From positions 1-7,343 of the forward strand of contig DAIEPN010000015.1 in the NCBI GenBank assembly GCA_027348355.1: a stretch of 7,343 bases of DNA, written 5' to 3'. Positions within the stretch are counted from its first letter, which is position 1, and every line of letters begins with the position of its first letter. Shown here piece after piece: positions 1-5,741 of this stretch. The position numbers and the translations under genes were made by a program. The stretch is from Chlamydiota bacterium. GTDB lineage: Bacteria > Chlamydiota > Chlamydiia > Chlamydiales > Rhabdochlamydiaceae. The notes under the pieces were generated by a model, which did no database searches, was not told the origin of the DNA, and saw nothing but the letters and a program-made list of their open reading frames with translations.

Positions 1-1595
1 CGGCAGTACCTAAAGAGACTAGGTCTACTCGATATTGTACGGATATTGCGAAAAGCTTTGCAGCTCCCGTTTTTCATGTGAATGCAGAGGATCCAGAAGG
101 ATGTGTATATGCCGCTATGCTTGCCATTGAGATTAGACAAAAATTTGGATGCGATGTCTTTATCGATCTCAATTGCTATCGTAAATACGGCCACAACGAA
201 AGTGACGAGCCTAACTTTACACAACCTCTGATCTACAGCCTCATTAAAAAGAAGAAACCGATACGAGAGATCTATTTAGATAAACTCATCCAAGAGGGAA
301 TTCTTACCAAAGAAGAAGCTGTAGATTTGGAAGAACGATTTAGAGAGAGTTTGCAGCAGGCACTCGCAAAAATTAAAGATGCTCCTCCAAAAGAACCTCT
401 ACAAAGAGGGAAAGTTGCGAATCGGATAAAACCTATAATTACTTCTGTCCCTTCCAAAAATTTGCAAGAGATTGCAGAAAAGTTTTGTCAAATCCCAGAA
501 GAATTTCATTTACATCCTAAAATAGGAAAACTTCTCAAAGAGCGACTTGCTATGGTGCAGGGGGATCCAAAACAACCTTCCATTGATTGGGGCATGGCAG
601 AGCATTTAGCATATGGTTCTTTATTAAGTGAAGGGATATCGATTCGTCTTTCTGGGCAGGATTGTGCGAGGGGAACATTTTCCCACAGACAATCTGTATG
701 GGTGGACCAACAAAGTCAGCAGTCTTATTTTCCTTTAAATTATCTAAAAAAAGGCCAAGGGAAATTCCAAGTTTTTAATTCCCCACTTTCTGAATTTGCA
801 GTTCTTGGGTTTGACTTTGGATATTCTGTTTTTGCCGATAAGTCTCTTGTTATCTGGGAGGCACAATTTGGAGATTTTTGTAACGGCGCTCAAATTATCA
901 TAGATCAATATTTATCTGCTTCCGAGCAAAAATGGAATTTATCTTCTAGGCTTGTCCTTCTTCTTCCTCATGGCTATGAAGGGCAAGGACCAGAGCACTC
1001 TTCTGCAAGAATGGAAAGGTTTTTGCAGCTCTGTGGGCATGCGAACCTGCAGGTGGTCAACTGTTCCACGCCCGCCCAGTTTTTCCACGTTCTGCGACGG
1101 CAAATGTTAGCACCTGTTAGCAAGCCTTTAGTTGTTTTCACACCTAAGGCTCTGCTACGACATCCCGAGTGTACAAGTTCCCTAGAAGATTTTGCAAATT
1201 TTTCTTTTCAGACGGTACTTGATGACATAGAGACTATAAAAGCACCAAAAAAATTGCTTTTCTGCTCCGGCAAAGTGTTTTATGATCTCGTAGCAGAGAG
1301 GAAGAAGAGGAATCGCACTGACATTGTGATTGTACGGATTGAACAGCTTTATCCTCTAGATGAAGAGAAAATTAGAAGTTTGGTAGAGAAGTATAAAGAG
1401 GTGGAGGACACTGTCTTTGTGCAGGAAGAACATAAAAATATGGGAAGTTACTTCTTCCTCTCTCCTTTATTAGAGGAGATATTACAAAAAACTATCCGTT
1501 ATATAGGAAGAGGTGTCAGCGCATCACCTGCTGCCGGTTCCTATCAAATGCATAGAAAAGAACAGCAACACCTTTTAGATGAAATTTTTGGATAA
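1..1595 (+). CDS. sucA: 2-oxoglutarate dehydrogenase E1 component, 5' partial
   Basis: Thiamine-diphosphate E1 subunit of the 2-oxoglutarate dehydrogenase complex; it decarboxylates 2-oxoglutarate and succinylates the lipoyl arm of E2. The reading frame is open through the left edge (first whole codon at 3), so the ATG-like start near 78 is internal; about 530 C-terminal residues of a protein usually near 900-930 are present. Visible motifs in order: FHVNAEDPE and CYRKYGHNESDEP of the first ThDP domain (about 72-212); DWGMAE, whose Glu (600-602) is the expected ThDP-activating residue; RGTFSHRQSV; WEAQFGDFCNGAQ; HGYEGQGPEHSSAR, with the His at 996-998 aligning by my count to E. coli SucA His729; SGKVFYDL; VRIEQLYP; and the terminal GRGVSASPAAGS. 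These follow E. coli SucA block by block. One oddity is Gln at 690-692 where I recall His in other E1o proteins. First gene of sucA-sucB-lpd, 42 bases before sucB. Identity is secure; the promoter lies outside. Confidence 0.97.
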   Translation, partial: AVPKETRSTRYCTDIAKSFAAPVFHVNAEDPEGCVYAAMLAIEIRQKFGCDVFIDLNCYRKYGHNESDEPNFTQPLIYSLIKKKKPIREIYLDKLIQEGILTKEEAVDLEERFRESLQQALAKIKDAPPKEPLQRGKVANRIKPIITSVPSKNLQEIAEKFCQIPEEFHLHPKIGKLLKERLAMVQGDPKQPSIDWGMAEHLAYGSLLSEGISIRLSGQDCARGTFSHRQSVWVDQQSQQSYFPLNYLKKGQGKFQVFNSPLSEFAVLGFDFGYSVFADKSLVIWEAQFGDFCNGAQIIIDQYLSASEQKWNLSSRLVLLLPHGYEGQGPEHSSARMERFLQLCGHANLQVVNCSTPAQFFHVLRRQMLAPVSKPLVVFTPKALLRHPECTSSLEDFANFSFQTVLDDIETIKAPKKLLFCSGKVFYDLVAERKKRNRTDIVIVRIEQLYPLDEEKIRSLVEKYKEVEDTVFVQEEHKNMGSYFFLSPLLEEILQKTIRYIGRGVSASPAAGSYQMHRKEQQHLLDEIFG

Positions 1596-1637
1596 GACTG
1601 GTACGGTAGTAGTTAGATAAACTAAGGATAAAAAATC

Positions 1638-2774
1638 ATGAAAGTCGAGATCAAAATTCCAACGATGGGAGAATCTGTTTCCGAAGCCGTTGTAAGTGCA
1701 ATACTGAAACCAAATGGAAGTATTGTAAAAGTTGATGAAGAAATTCTCGAGTTAGAAACGGATAAGGTCAACCAGGTCCTCTATGCTCCTGCAGCCGGAG
1801 AGCTCAATTTGCAAGTAAATATTGATGAAACTGTCAAAATTGCCCAGGTGATTGGTTTTGTTGATACAGAAAAAACAGAGCCGAAGGCTCCTACAAAAAC
1901 ATCTCCAGAAAAACCTGCAGTTCTTGCAAAAGCAGAAATCACGACTTTCAAACAGCCAGAAAAAGAGCATAATGCACGTAAGATGCAAGAAGATTTTTTA
2001 GCCGATGTCTCGGAATCGAAAAAGGCCTCTCCTCAGCCCGTCCTTACAAAAGTGAAAGAGCCGGTGGCGGCAGAGGAAAAAGAAAGCAGAAAGAAAATGA
2101 CCAAGTTGCGTAAGGTCATCGCAGAAAAGCTTGTTGAGGCCAAAAATAGTACTGCGATGCTGACGACTTTTAACGAAATTGATATGAGCGCTGTGATGGC
2201 CATTCGAGCAAAAGAAAAGGACACCTTTGCCTCTCGTTATGGAGTTCGTCTTGGATTTATGTCATTTTTTGTAAAAGCAGTAGTGAATGCACTCAAAATG
2301 ATTCCAGCGGTCAATGCTTATATTGATGGGGAAGATATTGTTTCGGTGAATACTTATGATATTGGAGTTGCCGTTGCGACAGACAAAGGTCTAATGGTTC
2401 CTGTAGTCCGAGATTGTGATAAGCAATCGTTTGGGCAGATCGAATCTACTATTGAAAACTATGCTAAGAAGGCTCGAGAGGGCACGATCTCTGTGGACGA
2501 TCTTAAAGGAGGAAGTTTTACCATTACAAATGGAGGAAGATTTGGATCGCTTCTTTCTACACCAATACTAAACCTTCCTCAAAGTGCTATTTTAGGTATG
2601 CATGCCATTGTGCGCCGTCCTATCGCAGTAGGTGATAAGATTGAGATCCGTCCGATGATGTATGTTGCCTTAAGCTATGACCATCGTATTATTGATGGAA
2701 AAGAGGCGGTCTTATTTTTAGTAAATATCAAAGAAAATTTAGAAGACCCTGCGCGTTTATTATTGGACCTTTAG
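1638..2774 (+). CDS. sucB: Dihydrolipoyllysine succinyltransferase (E2 of 2-oxoglutarate dehydrogenase)
   Basis: E2 core of the 2-oxoglutarate dehydrogenase complex; transfers succinyl from its lipoyl arm to CoA. 378 residues, shorter than E. coli SucB (about 405). An N-terminal lipoyl domain (1-77) carries the lipoylation site in ETDKVNQ (Lys43). A charged Lys/Pro/Glu/Ala linker (about 78-150) follows, then the acyltransferase core (about 151-378) with [17 protein letters not shown] and the catalytic HRIIDG motif (His349, Asp353). The peripheral subunit-binding domain that normally holds E3 (a block of about 35 residues with SPAVR and GxGxxGR-type motifs) is not recognisable in the linker. 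A Shine-Dalgarno stretch (AAGGAT, about 1623-1628) precedes the ATG. Adjacent sucA makes the succinyl rather than acetyl or branched-chain E2 assignment the best one. Confidence 0.96.
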   Translation: MKVEIKIPTMGESVSEAVVSAILKPNGSIVKVDEEILELETDKVNQVLYAPAAGELNLQVNIDETVKIAQVIGFVDTEKTEPKAPTKTSPEKPAVLAKAEITTFKQPEKEHNARKMQEDFLADVSESKKASPQPVLTKVKEPVAAEEKESRKKMTKLRKVIAEKLVEAKNSTAMLTTFNEIDMSAVMAIRAKEKDTFASRYGVRLGFMSFFVKAVVNALKMIPAVNAYIDGEDIVSVNTYDIGVAVATDKGLMVPVVRDCDKQSFGQIESTIENYAKKAREGTISVDDLKGGSFTITNGGRFGSLLSTPILNLPQSAILGMHAIVRRPIAVGDKIEIRPMMYVALSYDHRIIDGKEAVLFLVNIKENLEDPARLLLDL

Positions 2775-2783
2775 GAAAAGTTT

Positions 2784-4184
2784 ATGGCTAAAGCTTTTGA
2801 TGTACTTGTGATTGGATCGGGTCCTGCTGGATATGTGGCAGCGATCAGATGTGCTCAACTTGGGCTTTCTACGGCCTGTGTTGAAAAAAGTCCTGTCTTA
2901 GGTGGAACTTGTTTAAATGTTGGTTGTATTCCTTCCAAAACTCTCTTGCATTCTACAGAGGTGTATTACAAAAATAAGCATGATTCCAGCAAATTTGGAG
3001 TCAATTATACAGAACTGTCTTTTGATTTTTCTGCAATGCTTTCCTATAAATCTAAGGTAGTAAAAACATTTCAGCAGGGGATAGAAGGATTATTTCAAAA
3101 GAATAAGGTTACAAAATTCATCGGCTCTGCAAGTCTTCTCTCTCCCAATTCTGTTGAAGTTGTAAATGGGTCCGAGAAGACAATTGTAGAGGCTCGTTTT
3201 GTGATTATTGCAACAGGATCGGAGCCCATCTCTCTTCCATTTCTTCCCTTTGATCAAAAAAAGATCATTTCTTCCACAGAAGCGCTTTCACTAGAAAAAA
3301 TTCCTAAAAAAATTGTTGTTATAGGGGCCGGTGCGATTGGTATTGAGCTTGGATCTGTCTATAATAGGCTTGGGAGTGAAGTGGTCTTTATTGAATTTTT
3401 AGATCGAATTTGCGCTTTTCTAGATGAACCTGTAAGTGTAGAACTGCAAAAGAGCCTGGAGTCTCAAGGAATGCGATTTTTCCTCTCTTCAAAAGTGACG
3501 AAAGGAGAGATGCTCAACAATGGTGTGCAGATTACAGCTTTGCAAAAAGAGGCTACAGAAATTACCTTTGATGCGGATTTAGCTTTGGTTGCGATAGGAA
3601 GAAAGCCATACACTCAAAATTTAGGTTTAGAAAAGATCGGTGTTCTTCCTAACAAACAAGGACGAATTGAAGTGGATGGACAGTTTCGTACGACAATTCC
3701 AAATGTATTTGCCATTGGAGATGTGATCGATGGCCCCATGCTGGCTCATAAAGGATCAGAGGAAGGCGTTGTGGTTGCAGAGCTGATTGCAGGACAAAGC
3801 CCTATTCTTGATTATATCACGATCCCGAATGTTGTGTATTCCTATCCTGAAGTTGCAACAGTCGGACTTACAGAACAAGAAGTGAAAAAATTGGGAATAG
3901 AATACTATGCAGGTACGTTTCCGTTTACGGCCAATTCAAGAGCTAAGTGTATTGGGGAAGAAAAGGGATTTGTAAAAATCATCGGACATAAGTCTTCTGA
4001 TCGTATACTTGGTATGCATATTATTTCTGCGCATGCTTCCGAACTTATTTCAGTAGGAGTAATGGCAATAAAGCAAAAGATGACTCTTTCAGCTTTATCC
4101 CATACTCCAATTGCACATCCAACTCTTGCCGAAGCAATTAAAGAAGCTGCCCTTGCTGCACAAAAACGGGCAATTCACCGTTAG
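2784..4184 (+). CDS. lpd: Dihydrolipoamide dehydrogenase (E3)
   Basis: FAD enzyme that reoxidises dihydrolipoyl groups on E2 with NAD+. 466 residues, the normal full length. FAD-binding GSGPAG (11-16); redox-active disulfide in GGTCLNVGCIPSK (Cys43, Cys48); NAD-binding Rossmann motif GAGAIGIELG (181-190); second FAD motif FAIGDVIDGPMLAHK; C-terminal interface with the active-site pair in HPTLAEA (His445, Glu450). It starts 9 bases after the sucB stop with AGGAAAAG overlapping that stop, so it is co-transcribed and probably translationally coupled. Whether it also serves a pyruvate dehydrogenase complex cannot be seen here. Its TAG stop overlaps the TAA stop of the convergent HesB-type gene (shared TTAG, 4181-4184), which leaves no room for an intergenic terminator. 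Confidence 0.97.
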   Translation: MAKAFDVLVIGSGPAGYVAAIRCAQLGLSTACVEKSPVLGGTCLNVGCIPSKTLLHSTEVYYKNKHDSSKFGVNYTELSFDFSAMLSYKSKVVKTFQQGIEGLFQKNKVTKFIGSASLLSPNSVEVVNGSEKTIVEARFVIIATGSEPISLPFLPFDQKKIISSTEALSLEKIPKKIVVIGAGAIGIELGSVYNRLGSEVVFIEFLDRICAFLDEPVSVELQKSLESQGMRFFLSSKVTKGEMLNNGVQITALQKEATEITFDADLALVAIGRKPYTQNLGLEKIGVLPNKQGRIEVDGQFRTTIPNVFAIGDVIDGPMLAHKGSEEGVVVAELIAGQSPILDYITIPNVVYSYPEVATVGLTEQEVKKLGIEYYAGTFPFTANSRAKCIGEEKGFVKIIGHKSSDRILGMHIISAHASELISVGVMAIKQKMTLSALSHTPIAHPTLAEAIKEAALAAQKRAIHR

Positions 4185-4753
4185 TAGTTTTGTGATTTAC
4201 CGCAGCCGCAAGAACCTTTTACATTTGGATTGGAAATTTTAAATCCAGCGCCATTGAGTCCATCGATATAATCGATCTCGGAACCGAGCATTCTTGATAC
4301 TACTTGCTCATTCACGTGGATTTCAATTCCTTCAGATAGGAAAACTTTATCTTCAGGTTGTGCTTTTTCAGAGTAGTCTAACACATATTCAAAACCACTA
4401 CAACCCGCCGCTCTGTCTTCGAAACGAAGTCCCCAGCCCTCTCTACCATCATCTTTTAAGATCTCGCGGTATTTATCAGCAGCCCTCTTAGTTAAAGTGA
4501 TCGTATTTAAATCAACTTTTTCATTTAAGATTGCATTTAAGCGGTCTACAAGCGCGTCAATTTGCTTTTCACTAAATCCATGACCTAGCATACCTGCTTC
4601 CAAGGTTTCCCAAGTCGAGGCTTGGCATCCTACACAGTGCAAGCCTGAATTTGTAATTTCGGCTGCGAGCTTTTGGCTTTTGTGGGGAAATTTAGAAAAA
4701 ATATCATCAATTGTCATTTGACGAGAGATGCTCTGTTCTTTGGTATTGGTCAT
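4181..4753 (-). CDS. DUF1858-HesB/IscA fusion, putative Fe-S cluster carrier
   Basis: Two-domain protein of 190 residues from the ATG at 4753. Residues about 13-76 match the DUF1858 / hybrid-cluster-protein-associated redox disulfide domain: MTIDDIFSKFP, then GLHCVGCQASTWETLE with a CxxC pair (Cys40, Cys43), and LVDRLNAIL. Residues about 84-190 are an A-type Fe-S carrier (HesB/IscA/ErpA): LTKRAADKYREIL, AGCSGFEYVLDY (Cys118), IDYIDGLNGAGFKISNPN and GSCGCGKS (Cys182, Cys184), the usual C-x(n)-CxC cluster-binding set. A-type proteins carry [2Fe-2S] or [4Fe-4S] clusters to client enzymes; the DUF1858 part may form a disulfide or bind the cluster or a partner (inference). It lies 37 bases after the ferredoxin gene on the same strand, so the two probably form an Fe-S operon. 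A TTG at 4765 would add four residues, but the GGAG ribosome site lies inside that extension, so the ATG is preferred. Family assignment is strong; the exact client is unknown. Confidence 0.9.
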   Translation of the reverse strand: MTNTKEQSISRQMTIDDIFSKFPHKSQKLAAEITNSGLHCVGCQASTWETLEAGMLGHGFSEKQIDALVDRLNAILNEKVDLNTITLTKRAADKYREILKDDGREGWGLRFEDRAAGCSGFEYVLDYSEKAQPEDKVFLSEGIEIHVNEQVVSRMLGSEIDYIDGLNGAGFKISNPNVKGSCGCGKSQNY

Positions 4754-4759
4754 AGAATT

Positions 4760-4763
4760 CTCC
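4760..4763 (-). promoter_or_regulatory. Ribosome binding site deciding the start of the HesB-type gene
   Basis: GGAG on the - strand, six bases before the ATG at 4753. It overlaps codons that would be read if the upstream TTG (4765) were used, which argues for the ATG. Confidence 0.75.
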
Positions 4764-4790
4764 AAAATAGGCTTAATAAAAAGGATGTTT

Positions 4791-5054
4791 TTAAAATGTG
4801 ATTTTTACGCAGCCGCCTTTAATCTTGCACTGGCAAGCTAAGCGCTCTGTGTTTTGCTCTCCAAGAAAGTCTTGTTCTTCTTGGGTAAAAGGGGTGAGAT
4901 TTTCCATACCTTCGACAACTTCAATGACACAAGTTCCACAAATGCCTTCTGTACAAGCAAAAGGAACTCCACCTTCTTCACAAGCTTCTGCAATGGGGGA
5001 ATTATCTTCGAGGGTATGATCTTCACCTGTATTCTCAAATATTAATTTGGCCAT
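4791..5054 (-). CDS. [2Fe-2S] ferredoxin, plant/adrenodoxin fold
   Basis: Small soluble electron carrier of 87 residues, normal for the family. The cluster ligands are clear: CTEGICGTC (Cys34, Cys39, Cys42) and LACQC (Cys74). The rest follows the beta-grasp ferredoxin pattern: strand-forming start AKLIFENTG, the helix SPIAEACEEGG just before the cluster loop, an acidic stretch EVVEGMENLTPFTQEEQDF, and a closing strand GGCVKITF. There are three further cysteines (25, 76, 82), none at a standard ligand position. The acidic surface is typical of ferredoxins that dock with basic reductases or Fe-S assembly partners. First gene of a probable two-gene unit with the DUF1858-HesB gene; a GGGA ribosome site lies five bases before the ATG. 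The pairing suggests a role in Fe-S assembly or in feeding electrons to Fe-S enzymes, but the partner is not in the window. A parallel ORF and two antisense ORFs across this gene are shadows. Confidence 0.94.
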   Translation of the reverse strand: MAKLIFENTGEDHTLEDNSPIAEACEEGGVPFACTEGICGTCVIEVVEGMENLTPFTQEEQDFLGEQNTERLACQCKIKGGCVKITF

Positions 5055-5075
5055 AAATTTCCCTTTTCGATAAAT

Positions 5076-5081
5076 CTTATA
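5076..5081 (-). promoter_or_regulatory. Possible -10 element of the ferredoxin operon
   Basis: TATAAG on the - strand, 21 bases before the ferredoxin ATG, in an A/T-rich leader downstream of the terminator of the preceding gene. No good -35 sits at the right spacing, so the promoter may be activator-dependent or the call may be wrong. Confidence 0.35.
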
Positions 5082-5116
5082 TTTTTAAGCCTTAATTAAA
5101 CTTGAAAAAAGGGAAA

Positions 5117-5135
5117 AAATCAATCGAAATCAATC
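5117..5135. repeat. Tandem 9-base direct repeat upstream of the ferredoxin operon
   Basis: AAATCAATC at 5117-5125 and again at 5127-5135, separated by one G, giving a 10-base period (one helical turn). It lies about 35-60 bases upstream of the proposed ferredoxin -10, where an activator could bind. It could equally be chance in A/T-rich DNA. Confidence 0.4.
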
Positions 5136-5161
5136 TTTTGGGTAAAACAACATATTTTTAG

Positions 5162-5197
5162 AAAAAGAAAAAACCATACCTTTTCAGGTATGGTTTT
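5162..5197 (-). terminator. Rho-independent terminator of the coiled-coil gene
   Basis: Perfect 11-bp inverted repeat (arms 5170-5180 and 5187-5197, AAAACCATACC and its complement) with a 6-base loop. Read on the - strand it is followed by a T-rich tract (complement of 5162-5169, continuing as A/T). It begins about 26 bases after the stop of the small gene at 5224-5436, so it closes that transcript and separates it from the ferredoxin operon. Confidence 0.85.
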
Positions 5198-5223
5198 AAA
5201 ATAAAGGTTTGTAAAAGGGCTAG

Positions 5224-5436
5224 TTACAGCAGATCAATCGAGTTCGGGTTCTTTGAGGGAGGGATATCTTGGTTGTTCTCACTTAAGATCTCTTGTACCG
5301 TCTCTTTAAGAGTTTGAATTCCATTTGTAAAACCACATGAGATCAGCATATTGTCTAAATAGCTTAGTTCGGACTCTAAATGATCTACTTTACTTTCTAA
5401 AGCTGCGATTTTATTAATTAATTCATTTTCTTTCAT
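5224..5436 (-). CDS. Small coiled-coil protein of unknown function (SlyX-like pattern)
   Basis: 70-residue soluble protein from the ATG at 5436. Residues about 5-33 form a clear heptad pattern (LINKIAALESKVDHLESEL and onward to YLDNML), followed by ISCGFTNGIQ, a second short helix LKETVQEIL and a polar tail ending NPNSIDLL. The layout of a short N-terminal coiled coil plus a loose tail is like SlyX-family proteins, but I cannot confirm membership; it could be another small oligomerising protein or a chaperone-like factor. A longer reading from GTG at 5478 is rejected because that codon abuts the -10 TATAAT box and would lie upstream of the expected transcript start. It has its own near-consensus promoter and hairpin terminator, so it is probably a well-expressed single-gene unit. 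The ribosome site is weak (AAAAAGGC, 5 bases upstream). Confidence 0.75.
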   Translation of the reverse strand: MKENELINKIAALESKVDHLESELSYLDNMLISCGFTNGIQTLKETVQEILSENNQDIPPSKNPNSIDLL

Positions 5437-5469
5437 ATAGCGCCTTTTTTTTGCTAATGTTATACTATA

Positions 5470-5498
5470 ATTATACACTATTTTTGCTATTATTTCAA
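5470..5498 (-). promoter_or_regulatory. Near-consensus sigma-70-type promoter for the coiled-coil gene
   Basis: On the - strand TTGAAA (5493-5498) and a perfect TATAAT (5470-5475) are separated by exactly 17 bases. The transcript would start near 5463, giving a leader of about 27 bases before the ATG at 5436. This is the best promoter match in the window. Confidence 0.8.
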
Positions 5499-5671
5499 TT
5501 AATCTATAAAATAAATTTTTTGCAATACTATTATTATCAGATGTTTACGTCTTTTATTTTTAATAAATTGAATTTTTATTAATGAATTAATGTTTTTTGC
5601 AATTAATTAACTGCCAATAAGATGCAAAATATATTGGAGATATTCATAAAGAATGTTACGGTCTAAAATAA
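5499..5671. other. A/T-rich spacer without a gene
   Basis: Main part of the roughly 300-base stretch between the coiled-coil gene and the stop of the membrane-protein gene, the rest being the promoter above and the hairpin below. It is dominated by A and T runs and TTAATTAA-type palindromes. No tRNA, convincing ORF or conserved motif was seen. A 30-codon ORF (ATG at 5653 after a GGAG) runs through the hairpin and is not believed. Confidence 0.6.
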
Positions 5672-5719
5672 AAAAATCTGCTAAGAAAGCTCCATTTTTA
5701 TGCCTCTTAGCAGATTTTT
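5670..5719 (-). terminator. Strong hairpin terminator of the membrane-protein gene
   Basis: Perfect 15-bp inverted repeat (arms 5672-5686 and 5705-5719, core ATCTGCTAAGA) with an 18-base loop. On the - strand the stem ends in seven Ts; on the + strand it ends in TTTTTATTT, so it could work in both directions. It lies about 22 bases after the stop of the gene at 5742-6542, its evident user. No + strand gene ends nearby. Confidence 0.85.
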
Positions 5720-5741
5720 ATTTGGAATTTACGAATTTTAA

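Noticed and set aside
78..80. Apparent start codon of sucA at 78
   Set aside because: The same frame is open to the left edge and encodes conserved E1 sequence (RSTRYCTDIAKSF), so this is an internal codon.
4754..4765. TTG start four codons upstream in the HesB-type gene
   Set aside because: The GGAG ribosome site lies within these codons, so the ATG at 4753 is the likely start.
4798..5045. Two + strand ORFs and one extra - strand ORF across the ferredoxin gene
   Set aside because: They overlap a gene with all cluster ligands, show no family motifs and have no supporting ribosome sites; they are shadows.
5437..5478. GTG-initiated extension of the coiled-coil gene
   Set aside because: The GTG directly abuts the TATAAT box and lies upstream of the predicted transcript start; the ATG at 5436 fits better.
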